Positions 52,123 through 61,617 of a stretch of 64,000 nucleotides of DNA are shown piece by piece (within the stretch, counting starts at the first letter, position 1; each line of letters begins with the position of its first letter). The position numbers and the translations under genes are program-made. This stretch comes from Alphaproteobacteria bacterium (GTDB lineage: Bacteria; Pseudomonadota; Alphaproteobacteria; JANQMY01), in NCBI GenBank assembly GCA_028289425.1, contig JANQPL010000007.1:162611-226610 (forward strand), written 5' to 3'. The notes under the pieces were generated by a model. It had not been told where the DNA came from. It saw nothing but the letters and a program-made list of their open reading frames with translations, and did not search any database.

Positions 52123-53580
52123 ATGTATCTGGGAATCGATATCGGCACATCCGCCGTCAAGGCCCTGTTGATGGACGACAGCGGCGCCATCACCGATGAA
52201 ACCACCGCACCGTTGTCGGTATCGCGCCCAAAAGATCTGTGGTCAGAGCAAAATCCGTTAGACTGGTGGTCCGCGGCAAACGAAGCCGTTTGTGGCCTAG
52301 ACCGGAACAGCCGTACGGCCGTTAAGGCCATCGGCCTGTCCGGACAAATGCATGGCGCGACGGTTCTGGACGCAGAAGACAAACCACTGCGTCCCGCGAT
52401 TTTATGGAATGATGGCCGAAGCGCCGGCCAATGCCGGCAATTAGAGGCAAAAGCACCCCAAACCCGAACCATCACGGGCAACATTGCCATGCCGGGCTTT
52501 ACGGCCCCCAAACTTCTTTGGCTGCAAGAAAACGAACCGGCGCTTTTTCGAAAGATCACAAAAGTCCTGCTGCCGAAAGACTATGTCCGTCTTTGCATGA
52601 CCGGGGATTACGCCTCCGACATGTCCGACAGTGCCGGCACGCTGTGGCTGGATGTGGCGCGACGGTCCTGGTCGGATCGGATGCTTGTAGCATGCGATCT
52701 CACCCCGCAATACATGCCCCAGCTTTTTGAGGGTCCACAAGCCACCGGCACGTTACGCGCGGATGTCGCGGCGGATTGGGGCATGGACCGAGTGGTCGTG
52801 GCCGCCGGTGGTGGTGATAATGCGGCCGGTGCGGTGGGCGCCGGTGTCATTGCACCGGGCCAGGCGTCTCTGTCACTCGGCACATCAGGGGTTTATTTCG
52901 TTGCCGCCGATCACTTTGCGCCCAACTCCGACGCTGCCGTGCACTGTTTTTGCCACGCGCTGCAGGACCGCTGGCACACAATGGCGGTCGTCTTATCGGC
53001 AGCAAGTTGTCTTGAATGGGTGACACAAATTTGCGGGTTCGACGATGTTGCGGGCGCGCTCAAGGCGGCTGAATCGCACGGCCCCATCCGTGGATCGGAA
53101 ATTTTTCTTCCCTATCTGTCCGGGGAACGTACACCCCACAATGATCCCCATGCCAAGGGTGTTTTCTTTGGCCTGACCCACACCACGGAAAAAGCAACAC
53201 TGGTGCAAGCGGTGTTGGAAGGTGTCGCGTTTGCATTCGCAGATGGACAAGATGTTCTTCTGAATACGGATCAAACCATCGGCGAGGTGAGCGTTATTGG
53301 GGGCGGGGCGCAGTCGCTCTATTGGGGCACAATCTTGGCGGCGGCGCTCAACCGCCCGCTGCTCTATCGGGAGGGCGGCGAAAAAGGTCCGGCATTCGGG
53401 GCCGCCCGTCTTGCGCGCCTGTGCCACACCGGCGAGCCCATAGAAACCGTGTGTACCGCGCCCAAAATCAGCCATGAGGTCCGACCCGATCCCGGACTTG
53501 CTGATCGTCTGGCGGAGCGGCAACCGCGATATTTCGAATTGTACCAGGCCTTGAAAACGGCCTTCACCAAGATCGATTGA
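52123..53580 (+). CDS. xylB: Xylulokinase
   Basis: A 485-residue FGGY kinase that phosphorylates D-xylulose at O5, giving D-xylulose 5-phosphate for the pentose phosphate pathway. '[18 protein letters not shown]' is the phosphate-1 motif, '[14 protein letters not shown]' holds the substrate-contacting Met-His, and '[16 protein letters not shown]' and '[15 protein letters not shown]' form the ATP site. Length equals the family norm. It begins two bases after the mutarotase stop codon and precedes xylose isomerase, the classical order of a bacterial xylose operon. Confidence 0.93.
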   Translation: MYLGIDIGTSAVKALLMDDSGAITDETTAPLSVSRPKDLWSEQNPLDWWSAANEAVCGLDRNSRTAVKAIGLSGQMHGATVLDAEDKPLRPAILWNDGRSAGQCRQLEAKAPQTRTITGNIAMPGFTAPKLLWLQENEPALFRKITKVLLPKDYVRLCMTGDYASDMSDSAGTLWLDVARRSWSDRMLVACDLTPQYMPQLFEGPQATGTLRADVAADWGMDRVVVAAGGGDNAAGAVGAGVIAPGQASLSLGTSGVYFVAADHFAPNSDAAVHCFCHALQDRWHTMAVVLSAASCLEWVTQICGFDDVAGALKAAESHGPIRGSEIFLPYLSGERTPHNDPHAKGVFFGLTHTTEKATLVQAVLEGVAFAFADGQDVLLNTDQTIGEVSVIGGGAQSLYWGTILAAALNRPLLYREGGEKGPAFGAARLARLCHTGEPIETVCTAPKISHEVRPDPGLADRLAERQPRYFELYQALKTAFTKID

Positions 53581-53605
53581 ACAGAAAGTAGTTAGGGAGC
53601 ACCAC

Positions 53606-54916
53606 ATGTCCATCTTCTCAGATATCGACCCGATCGCTTATGAAGGTCCGGAGACGGATAATCCGCTTGCATTCCGGTTTTACAACAAAGATGCGGTGGT
53701 TCTGGGCCGACGGATGGAAGACCATCTGCGTATTGCCGTGTGTTATTGGCACAGCTTTTGTTGGCCCGGCTCGGACGTGTTCGGCGATGGTACTTTCGGG
53801 CGCCCATGGATGCGCGGCGCCATGGACCAAGAGGCGGCCGACCTAAAACTTGAGGCGGCATTCGATTTCTTTGGCCGGCTTGGGGCCCCGTTCTTCTGCT
53901 TTCACGACGTGGATGTGATGGCCGAGGCGACGAGCCTGCAGGAACACATCGCCAATCTGGAAAGTATTACCGATCGCCTGGAAGACAAGATTGCCAAGAC
54001 GGGTGTGAAGCTATTGTGGGGCACCGCCAATTTGTTCGGCCATCCGCGATTTGCCGCCGGTGCCGCGACCAACCCCGATCCCGATGTTTTTGCCTTTGCC
54101 GCCGCTCAAGTCCGTTGCTGCCTGGAAGCAACCAACCGGCTTGATGGCGCGAATTACGTGATGTGGGGGGGCCGCGAAGGGTATGACACATTGCTCAACA
54201 CGGATATGTCGCGGGAAATGGATCAGATGGGCCGATTCCTCTCCATGGTCGTGGAGCACAAACACAAAATCGGCTTCAAAGGCACGCTGCTTATTGAGCC
54301 CAAACCCCATGAACCGACCAAACATCAATACGACCATGATGTGGCGACCGTCTATGGGTTCCTGAAGCGTTATGGGCTTGAGAATGACATCAAAGTCAAT
54401 ATTGAGGTCAATCACGCGACTCTGGCTGGGCACAGTTTCGAACACGAACTTGCTGTGGCCATTGCAAACGGTGTCCTCGGGTCGGTAGACATGAATCGTG
54501 GCGATCCGCAAAATGGATGGGATACGGATCAATTCCCCAACAATGTAACGGAAACCACGTTGGCACTTTACCATATTCTGAAATCGGGCGGCTTCGAAAC
54601 CGGTGGCTTTAACTTCGATGCGAAGCTGCGGAGACAATCCATGGACCCGGCGGATCTTTTTCATGCTCATATCGGGGGCATGGATACCTTGGCGCGCGGC
54701 CTTCTAAATGCAGCCAAGATCATCGAAGACGGTACGCTCAATCGTTTCATCGAGGCCCGATACGAAAAATGGAACGGTCCCCTGGGCCAAGATATTTTAG
54801 AGGGAAAGCTGGGGCTGGAGGCGCTTTCCGAAAAAGCGGTCCAAAGCAATATGGATCCTCAGCCCGTATCAGGCCGTCAGGAGTTTCTCGAGAATCTTGT
54901 CAACCGGTTTGTGTGA
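53606..54916 (+). CDS. xylA: Xylose isomerase
   Basis: A 436-residue class II xylose isomerase that converts D-xylose to D-xylulose. It is close throughout to Escherichia coli XylA as I recall it. 'FCFHDVDV' has the catalytic His-Asp pair, '[17 protein letters not shown]' the first metal Glu, '[18 protein letters not shown]' the metal Glu and His, and '[20 protein letters not shown]' the remaining Asp ligands. ATG at 53606 follows AGGGAG. It ends the operon, 18 bp from the convergent TetR gene. Confidence 0.96.
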   Translation: MSIFSDIDPIAYEGPETDNPLAFRFYNKDAVVLGRRMEDHLRIAVCYWHSFCWPGSDVFGDGTFGRPWMRGAMDQEAADLKLEAAFDFFGRLGAPFFCFHDVDVMAEATSLQEHIANLESITDRLEDKIAKTGVKLLWGTANLFGHPRFAAGAATNPDPDVFAFAAAQVRCCLEATNRLDGANYVMWGGREGYDTLLNTDMSREMDQMGRFLSMVVEHKHKIGFKGTLLIEPKPHEPTKHQYDHDVATVYGFLKRYGLENDIKVNIEVNHATLAGHSFEHELAVAIANGVLGSVDMNRGDPQNGWDTDQFPNNVTETTLALYHILKSGGFETGGFNFDAKLRRQSMDPADLFHAHIGGMDTLARGLLNAAKIIEDGTLNRFIEARYEKWNGPLGQDILEGKLGLEALSEKAVQSNMDPQPVSGRQEFLENLVNRFV

Positions 54917-54934
54917 AGACGGGGGAGGGGAGCG

Positions 54935-55585
54935 TCAATCTTCCGATTTGTGATCGAAGAAAAGCGTGATGATCGCATCGGCGTGGGCATCAATCGCTTT
55001 TTTCGAAAACGGATCAATCCCATGAATACGTTTAACCTCCGGCGCGAGCATAAAGAAGGTTTGGCAGACGGCGACCAGGATGTAGATGAGCGATATGTGC
55101 GAAACATTGGGCCAGATGCCTTCGCGAACGTGCTTTTTTAGGTCCGTCATGCCAACCATATGGCTACGTTTTATGAAACGGGTTGCCCATTCAAGGCGCT
55201 CATCGTCCCGGACGGATGCTTGCACCATAATCCGCGCATGTTCTGGGTGCTGAGCGCAATAGTGGACATAGCGCCGGACAAAATTCTTCACCCTATCAAG
55301 TTCGCTGAGCCCTTCCTCGGACTCCGGGGCAACAGTCATCTCTTCGTTTAAGCGGTCAAACAGAAACTCCACCGCTGCCTTCCAGAGGCTCTCTTTGTCT
55401 TCGAAGTGATACTTGATGAGCGCATGATTGACGCCCACCTTTGCCGCAATATCTCGGATGCTTGCGCCTTCGAACCCCTTCTCCGCAAACATTTCAAGGG
55501 CTGCCTGCAAGATACTGGCTCGGGTTGCTTGCTTCTGTTGTTCGCGCACCCCGAGAGGCTCAGGTGCCTCTTGTATTTTGACCAT
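54935..55585 (-). CDS. TetR-family transcriptional regulator (block III, first)
   Basis: A 216-residue TetR regulator. The HTH is within 'GASIRDIAAKVGVNHALIKYHFEDKESLW', about residues 40-62, and the C-terminal domain fits TetR_C-type repressors of the AcrR/CerR style. A family 3 element lies 44 bp upstream, so it may repress itself and the xylose genes. This would be an unusual regulator class for xylose, which is normally under XylR (AraC, ROK or LacI type). The ligand is unknown. Confidence 0.87.
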   Translation of the reverse strand: MVKIQEAPEPLGVREQQKQATRASILQAALEMFAEKGFEGASIRDIAAKVGVNHALIKYHFEDKESLWKAAVEFLFDRLNEEMTVAPESEEGLSELDRVKNFVRRYVHYCAQHPEHARIMVQASVRDDERLEWATRFIKRSHMVGMTDLKKHVREGIWPNVSHISLIYILVAVCQTFFMLAPEVKRIHGIDPFSKKAIDAHADAIITLFFDHKSED

Positions 55586-55628
55586 AAATGCGTCCCCAAT
55601 CCGGCCCGGCCGAAGCCGTCATGCTTTG

Positions 55629-55646
55629 TTCTCCAAACTGGATAAT
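55629..55646. promoter_or_regulatory. Operator, family 3, site 2
   Basis: TTCTCCAAACTGGATAAT shares the right arm TGGATAAT exactly with site 1; the left arm is degenerate. It lies 44 bp upstream of the TetR gene. Confidence 0.55.
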
Positions 55647-55695
55647 AAAGCGACGGCGGAAAACGGCTAGAAAAAACCGACCCGTCTTTAGGAGA

Positions 55696-57054
55696 TTATG
55701 GTTCTGCTGTGGTTTCCGTGTCGAACGTGGGTGCCGGAACCGTCCTCAAGGGTTTGAACGCTTCCGTCTGGGTTGTCAGTATTGCGCGCAGCCGATCAAG
55801 GACCTCGGGGTTTTCACGGGCTTTGCTGTAACGTTCGGCTGTATCTTTCGACATGTCGAAAAGAAGCCAGTAACCGAACTGATCGAACGGCACATAGTAG
55901 CTGCGGTAGTAGTCGTGCGTTGCCAATTTCCATTCTTGAGTCCGGATACCCACAATGTCTTCGTTGTTAAACAACAATAGATGGTCGTGTGGGCTTTCGT
56001 CAGCCCCCGTCAAAACAGGCCAGATGTTCTTTCCATCCACGGTAGGGGCAGAAGAAAGATCGATGTTCGCCAATGCCGCGATTGTGGGCAGGATATCGAT
56101 CCCCATGGCAATGGCGTCCGAGCGCGTCCCCTGTTTGATCTGCCCGGCCCAATAAGCGATGAAGGGCACGCGGTAGCCACCTTCCCAGGTGCTGCCTTTT
56201 CTGTCACGTAAGGGGCCGGAACTTCCCTCAAACCATGGTCCATTGTCGCTTGTGAAAACCACAAGCGTGTTTTCATCCTTCCCAAGACGTTTGAGAGCCG
56301 CAAGAATCTCGCCGGTGCTCCAATCCAACTCCTCGACTGTATCGCCGTAGAGCCCCGCATCGGATTTGCCATCAAACTGCTCGGAGGCAAACAGCGGTAT
56401 ATGTGGAAAGGTATGCGCTAAATAAAGAAAGAATGGCGTATCGCCACTTTCTTCAATAAAGCGGATGGATTCTTCCGTATACCGCTTCGTAAGGGTCGTC
56501 TGATCTACCGGTTCTTCGATGATTTCTGTGCCCCGGTAGAGCGCGAGTGGCGTCATATCGTTGCTATAGGGCAGGCCGTAATAATGCTTGAAGCCATGAT
56601 TGGTTGGCCAGTGCGCCTCTTGATGACCCAAATGCCACTTGCCAACCAATGCGGTACGGTAGCCGTGCTCGCCTAGCATTTCAGCGATTGTAATCTCTTC
56701 GTCCGGCAGGCCGCGTTTGTCATTGGGCATAATGACTTGATGGCCCAACCCGGTGCGAATGGGGTATCGGCCTGTCAGCAAACCGGCCCGGGACGGTGTG
56801 CAGATATTGGCGGCTGCGTAGAAATTTGTCAGCACCGCCCCCTGCTCCGCCATGGAATCTAGATTTGGGGTGTCAATTGATTGGGAGCCAAACGCACCAA
56901 TATCGCCATATCCCAAATCATCCGTCAGTATAACGATGAAGTTCGGCGTGCTTTTTGACGTAGCAGCAGTCGCGTCCTGGCACACCATTGCAAATGCGGA
57001 AAAAGAAAGGCACGCGGTGAACACGTGCCTAACCAGTTTACGGAGATAGCCCAT
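55696..57054 (-). CDS. Secreted sulfatase, family S1 (arylsulfatase type)
   Basis: A 452-residue formylglycine-dependent sulfatase that hydrolyses a sulfate ester. A signal peptide of about 30 residues ('AFAMVCQDATA') leads to the periplasm. Metal-binding Asp45-Asp46 sit in 'ILTDDLGYGD'. The catalytic Cys85 is in the C-T-P-S-R motif followed by 'AGLLTGRYP', and would be converted to formylglycine. 'ALVGKWHLGH' and 'FTSDNGPW' complete the site. No maturase gene lies in the window. It is 73 bp downstream of TonB receptor 3 on the same strand, so import and desulfation are linked. The sulfated substrate is not known; xylose genes nearby suggest a sulfated xyloside or polysaccharide. Confidence 0.9.
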   Translation of the reverse strand: MGYLRKLVRHVFTACLSFSAFAMVCQDATAATSKSTPNFIVILTDDLGYGDIGAFGSQSIDTPNLDSMAEQGAVLTNFYAAANICTPSRAGLLTGRYPIRTGLGHQVIMPNDKRGLPDEEITIAEMLGEHGYRTALVGKWHLGHQEAHWPTNHGFKHYYGLPYSNDMTPLALYRGTEIIEEPVDQTTLTKRYTEESIRFIEESGDTPFFLYLAHTFPHIPLFASEQFDGKSDAGLYGDTVEELDWSTGEILAALKRLGKDENTLVVFTSDNGPWFEGSSGPLRDRKGSTWEGGYRVPFIAYWAGQIKQGTRSDAIAMGIDILPTIAALANIDLSSAPTVDGKNIWPVLTGADESPHDHLLLFNNEDIVGIRTQEWKLATHDYYRSYYVPFDQFGYWLLFDMSKDTAERYSKARENPEVLDRLRAILTTQTEAFKPLRTVPAPTFDTETTAEP

Positions 57055-57127
57055 TCTAAATACCTAACCCATAAGAAAAAAAGGAAGGCGAGGGCTATCT
57101 GGGGAGGAAGCCGCTCTCAACTCACAA

Positions 57128-59356
57128 TTAGTACCTAGCCTTTACCGAAAGGCCGAACCGGCGTTCTGCGTTGTAGTTCGGGAACTGTGCTACCGGTGCG
57201 CCGCCGAGTGCCGACAGGTTAACCAGAGATGTGGCGAAGTTTTCGTCGAACAAATTCTTGACGAAGAAGGTCAGGGTGTATTGCCCGTCATTCCCTTCAA
57301 TCCCCAAAGATGTGTCAACAAGGTGGTAGCCATCCTGAACCAACCCTGGGTCTCCGGCCGTCGAGAAGTTTGCCTCACTCCTGTAGAAATAAGACAAATT
57401 GAAGAAACCATCGAACGGCAGGCTGTCCAAAGGAATTTGCTGATTGAAGTTCGATGTGATGGTCCAATCGGGAGAGTTTCCAATGTCGGCCCCGGACAGG
57501 TCCTGCACATTACCAATACACCCTTGCGCCACAGTTTGACCGGGGAAGCACGGGCCACCTTCAAACTCGTCAAACACAGCATCGATATAGGCGCCGGCGA
57601 GAGAAATGGAGGTCGTGTCGAATGGCCGACCAACGAATTCAAACTCCGCACCTTTCGTTTCGGCGACACCAGCATTGATGATGGCAAATGACAGAGAAAC
57701 ATTGTTGAACGCTTGGGCTTGGAAATCTCGAACTCGTGTGTAGAAGCCCGTCAGGTTTGCCGTCAAACGGCCATCGAACCATGTGGAGCGAATGCCACCT
57801 TCGTAAGATGTTGGGATTTCCGGCTGAACCAATGTATTGGCGATAATCGAGTCCAACGCGTTGAAACCACCGCCCTTATAGCCACGCGACACGGTGAAAT
57901 ATGCCATCGCATCTTCCAGGACGTCGTATTGCAGGCCGGCACGCCAACTTACGGCAAAGTCGTCATTGTCATTCTCAACATTGACCAGACCAAATGCTGC
58001 TGCTTGTGCTGGGTCCGTGCTCACGCCAGGGCCGCAAAAACAAAATACGTTTGGCCGGAAGAATTCGAGGTCGAGCTCCTCGCGGATCAGGCGGAGACCC
58101 CCTAGCAGACGAAAGTCATCCGTCATGCTCAAGGTGAGATCCCCGAAGGCTGAGTAGTTCAACGTTTCGATGGCTGAATCCCGCAGGTTTGTGGACGTGA
58201 CAAAGCCAAGGTCAATGATCTGATCCAAATTGTTCGACTGATATTGTTTGAAGAAATAAAGACCAGCCACATATTCGAAGCGACCACCTGTCGGTGATGT
58301 GACGCGAAGTTCCTGAGTGAACTGGTCCTGTTGTCCATCGCCTACATTGGCGGTCAAAACAGGGATCAATTCTTGTTCTTGTTGTAAATCGTACCCCCGA
58401 TAAGCGGTGATTGAGGTCACCGTGTGGTCAGCAACGTCCCAATCCACCTGGGCGGAAACGCCCCAGGTTGCGAGATCTGCGAAAATGTTGCCAGGAATGC
58501 TCACGCGATCGTTGGTGATACCAGGCGTGATACCAGGGATTGCAGGACCCCCCTGAACAGCTGTGGCCACACAGCAATCTTCTTCACTGTCGGAATAATC
58601 CGCCGCGATGTTCACAGTGACGTTGTCGGTCAGACGAAGTTCCAGCTTGCCGCGGAAACCGGTTTCGTTCCGGTTGTTAAGTTCCCGGCCGTCAAAGATG
58701 TTATCGACCAAGCCGTCTCGGTTGTTGTGATAGGCGCTCAAGCGAAAAAACGCTTTGTCGCTGGTGCCCAGCAATGGGCCCGAGACAGCAGCATTTGCTT
58801 TGATTTCATTCTGTTCTGAATAGCCAAAACCAGCTTCCGCCGCGAATTCTTCGGTTGGGCCTTTTGTAACGATGTTCAACAAGCCAGCGGAGGCGTTCTT
58901 GCCGAAGAGGGTTCCTTGTGGCCCGCGCAAAACCTCGATGCGCTCAATGTCAGCAAGGTCTGTCAGACCGCCGATGGTGCGCCCAAGGACGACGCCGTCT
59001 ACAACAACAGCGACAGAGTCTTCCGTACCAACACCAAAGACCTGGGTGCCGATTCCCCGCACCTGAAAGCCTTGTCCATTCTGGTTGTTGGCGTCGTTTA
59101 GATCAAAGCCTGGCGCCACAAAACGGAGTTCACTTACATCGTTGAAGTTACGTGAGTCTAAGAAATCACCGTCAACGACAAGAACAGAAATGGGAACGTC
59201 CTGAAGGTTTTGCTCCCGCTTTTGAGATGTCACGATGATTTCATCGATTTGCGCCGAAACGGACACCACTGAAAGCAGTGTACTGAGAATGACCGTTGCG
59301 CCACCAAGGCCGCTTAAGCTGAGGAGCCGATTGTTAGTCTGATGCTTCCTGGACAT
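57128..59356 (-). CDS. TonB-dependent receptor 3 (block III)
   Basis: A 742-residue outer-membrane receptor. The signal peptide ends 'SVVSVSAQ'; then come 'IDEIIVTSQKREQNLQDVPISV', the plug with 'IERIEVLRGPQGTLFGKNASAG' and 'LLNIVTKGPTEEF', and the barrel ending 'RRFGLSVKARY' with a C-terminal aromatic residue as expected for BAM recognition. It is divergent from a TetR gene and forms one unit with the sulfatase. A family 3 element lies 33 bp upstream. The substrate is probably a glycoside or oligosaccharide, by context. Confidence 0.93.
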   Translation of the reverse strand: MSRKHQTNNRLLSLSGLGGATVILSTLLSVVSVSAQIDEIIVTSQKREQNLQDVPISVLVVDGDFLDSRNFNDVSELRFVAPGFDLNDANNQNGQGFQVRGIGTQVFGVGTEDSVAVVVDGVVLGRTIGGLTDLADIERIEVLRGPQGTLFGKNASAGLLNIVTKGPTEEFAAEAGFGYSEQNEIKANAAVSGPLLGTSDKAFFRLSAYHNNRDGLVDNIFDGRELNNRNETGFRGKLELRLTDNVTVNIAADYSDSEEDCCVATAVQGGPAIPGITPGITNDRVSIPGNIFADLATWGVSAQVDWDVADHTVTSITAYRGYDLQQEQELIPVLTANVGDGQQDQFTQELRVTSPTGGRFEYVAGLYFFKQYQSNNLDQIIDLGFVTSTNLRDSAIETLNYSAFGDLTLSMTDDFRLLGGLRLIREELDLEFFRPNVFCFCGPGVSTDPAQAAAFGLVNVENDNDDFAVSWRAGLQYDVLEDAMAYFTVSRGYKGGGFNALDSIIANTLVQPEIPTSYEGGIRSTWFDGRLTANLTGFYTRVRDFQAQAFNNVSLSFAIINAGVAETKGAEFEFVGRPFDTTSISLAGAYIDAVFDEFEGGPCFPGQTVAQGCIGNVQDLSGADIGNSPDWTITSNFNQQIPLDSLPFDGFFNLSYFYRSEANFSTAGDPGLVQDGYHLVDTSLGIEGNDGQYTLTFFVKNLFDENFATSLVNLSALGGAPVAQFPNYNAERRFGLSVKARY

Positions 59357-59388
59357 GTATTCCCCCTTCTTTTCGGTGCTGCAGAATT

Positions 59389-59406
59389 GTTCACCATCTG
59401 GTTAAG
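59389..59406. promoter_or_regulatory. Operator, family 3, site 4
   Basis: GTTCACCATCTGGTTAAG keeps the CC-N4-GG core and the GGTTA right arm of the GH3 site; the left arm is weak. It lies 33 bp before the TonB receptor 3 start, between divergent genes. Confidence 0.5.
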
Positions 59407-59575
59407 CACCAATTCCCGAAGCCTAATCGCGAAAATGAGAAGGAGCAAGAAAATTCATCACTGATGAATAAAAATCGTCAGAAATGGCAAAAAATAAGGG
59501 CTAAGTTGTTGAGAAACAAACGTTCCAGCAATAGGTTGGAACCTTAGAATTCCTATTGAAGATGAGTTTGCGTGG

Positions 59576-60223
59576 ATGGCAGAAGCAATAGAGCAGACAG
59601 GTTTTGGCAAGACAGCCAAGAGCGAAAGAACCCGAAAACGCATCATCGACGCAGCGATCGAATGCTTGGCAAGCCATGGATATGCCGCAACCAACATGTC
59701 CATGGTGGCAAAGACGGCGGGGCTGACACGCGGATCGCTGCAATATTATTTTCCGGAAAAGCGCCAGCTCATGGTGACTGTTGCCAAGGAAATTCGAAAA
59801 GACCGTGCCAAGAACCTGGAACGCCAGATGGATACCGCCAAGTCGGTGAAAGAGCGGCTCGATGCGATGGGCCGTCACGGACGACAAGAATTCGGTACAA
59901 ATTTTCATATCGCTGCTATTGAACTCCAAATGGCAACACGGGGTGACCCTCAACTCAAACAGCTTCTTGGCCCTGTTCTAGCCAAGGAATATCAAGATGC
60001 TGATGCAGCGTTTGTGGCGTCGTTTTCAGATGTAGACCTTTCCGAAGAAGAGCTGATCGCTTTCAGGACCGTCACCTCTGCGGTTCACCGAGGAATGGCG
60101 ATCGAGATGCTCAATAGCGACAACAAGTCGGTGGTAAATCTTGCCAACCGCTTGGTAAGACAGCTTCTGGATAGCCATTTCATCGAAGCGGCCCCATCGA
60201 CAGAGCGAAAAAAGAAGACGTAA
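59576..60223 (+). CDS. TetR-family transcriptional regulator (block III, second)
   Basis: A 215-residue TetR regulator. The HTH lies in 'TNMSMVAKTAGLTRGSLQYYFPEKRQLM' (about residues 38-65). The N-terminal 'KSERTRKRIIDAAIECLASHG' is typical; the C-terminal tail is Lys/Glu-rich. It is divergent from TonB receptor 3 and ends five bases before the convergent symporter gene. It is not closely related to the other block III TetR in the HTH. It may control the receptor-sulfatase unit. Confidence 0.88.
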   Translation: MAEAIEQTGFGKTAKSERTRKRIIDAAIECLASHGYAATNMSMVAKTAGLTRGSLQYYFPEKRQLMVTVAKEIRKDRAKNLERQMDTAKSVKERLDAMGRHGRQEFGTNFHIAAIELQMATRGDPQLKQLLGPVLAKEYQDADAAFVASFSDVDLSEEELIAFRTVTSAVHRGMAIEMLNSDNKSVVNLANRLVRQLLDSHFIEAAPSTERKKKT

Positions 60224-60228
60224 GTCCG

Positions 60229-61617
60229 TTATGGCGATGCAGCCGTCGCGCGTGCATTGCGCCAGGCAATGGCCCGTACCAAGCGGCCATGCAATTTTTG
60301 ATCGATCGGGTAAAACCAGATCAGCGTAATCCCGCCGACACCGATTGCGGCGGGCAGCAGAGTCATGATGGCCTTAATGCCGACCAACGTGTCCGCCGAC
60401 TGAACCGCGTTCGCTTGATAGCCGACACCATCCAAGAGGACGCCCAGCAGCCCCGCGGCGAGGCCAAAAGAAACTTTCTGCGCAAAGGACACAAGGCCGA
60501 ACACCAGGGACTCCGTGCGCACGCCCGTGGTCCATTCCCCATATTCCACCGTATCCGGCAGGGTTGACCAAAAGCATAAAGCGCCTGCGGCGCTGCCGAC
60601 GGCGGAGATCGCAAACAATCCGGTGACAACGGCTGCGGATTCATAGGGGTTCAGAAATATGGCGATGCTAACGGCGAGCGAGACGCAACTGCCGGCAAGC
60701 CAAACGTTGCGCTTGCTGGTGTAACGGGCAATGGTCGCCCAGATCGGCACGCAAAGGGCCGTCATGCCCGTTAAGACGGTAAGCGCGGTGCTGATAGAAG
60801 CCTCCGCATCCAGATTATATTTGAAGTAATAGATCAATGTCTTGCTGACCAACACGCTCGTCGCCATGCCCAACACGATGGCGAAGAAGACAATGAGGAA
60901 AGCGCGGTTTCGAACCAGGGCCGCAAAGACCTCTCGAAGCGGAAGCCCGTATTCTTGTGATGCATTAGCGGCGGCATCTTCATTTTCGCGTGTAAAAGCG
61001 AAAAGCAAAAGAAATATGGGTACGGACAAAGTTGCGTACAAAACGGCAACCCAAAAAAATCCGCGAACAGGATCACCCACACCAAATTGTTCCACAAGGC
61101 GCAAGGTCATGAACGCAACAAACATACCGCCCAACGTTGCCGAAACCATTCTGATCGCCGCAAGACTGTTGCGCTCCTGGCTGCTTCGCGTCATCCGCGC
61201 CGATAGGGAGCTATAGGGAATTGATAGGACCGTATATGTGGTCCGAAAAATCACATGGGTCGCGAGCGTGTAATAAATGATTCCCGTCGCAGAAAGATCA
61301 GGGCGATAGAACATCAAGACCAAAGACAGGGCCAACGGCACAGCGCCAAACAAAATATACGGCCGGTAGCTGCCCCATCGCGTGCGCGTACGTTCGGCCA
61401 CATATCCCATGAGCGGATCTGTGATGCCGTCCCAGATCATCGCAACCATGAAGATGAAGCCCGCGGTGCTCGCAGCAATCCCCAGAACATCCGTGTAGTA
61501 ATAAAGTAGGTAGAGGCTGATCGATGACCAGTAGAGATTAAACCCAAAATCCCCGAAGCCGTAGACGAGCTTCCGCGGCAGGCTCAGACTGCCTCCTTCG
61601 ACAGCGCTGTGCGTCAC
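60229..61617 (-). CDS. GPH-family sugar:cation symporter
   Basis: A 462-residue membrane protein with 12 predicted hydrophobic helices. 'YGFGDFGFNLYWSSISLYLLYYYTDVLGI' is the family N-terminus and 'WDGITDPLMGYVAERTRTRWGSYRPYI' the signature loop of glycoside-pentoside-hexuronide transporters (XynB/XylP/MelB type). The GTG start shares a base with the TAG stop of the GH3 gene (TAGTG), with AGAGGT upstream. Translation coupling to the glycosidase indicates that it imports xylosides or oligosaccharides for intracellular cleavage. Confidence 0.9.
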   Translation of the reverse strand: MTHSAVEGGSLSLPRKLVYGFGDFGFNLYWSSISLYLLYYYTDVLGIAASTAGFIFMVAMIWDGITDPLMGYVAERTRTRWGSYRPYILFGAVPLALSLVLMFYRPDLSATGIIYYTLATHVIFRTTYTVLSIPYSSLSARMTRSSQERNSLAAIRMVSATLGGMFVAFMTLRLVEQFGVGDPVRGFFWVAVLYATLSVPIFLLLFAFTRENEDAAANASQEYGLPLREVFAALVRNRAFLIVFFAIVLGMATSVLVSKTLIYYFKYNLDAEASISTALTVLTGMTALCVPIWATIARYTSKRNVWLAGSCVSLAVSIAIFLNPYESAAVVTGLFAISAVGSAAGALCFWSTLPDTVEYGEWTTGVRTESLVFGLVSFAQKVSFGLAAGLLGVLLDGVGYQANAVQSADTLVGIKAIMTLLPAAIGVGGITLIWFYPIDQKLHGRLVRAIAWRNARATAASP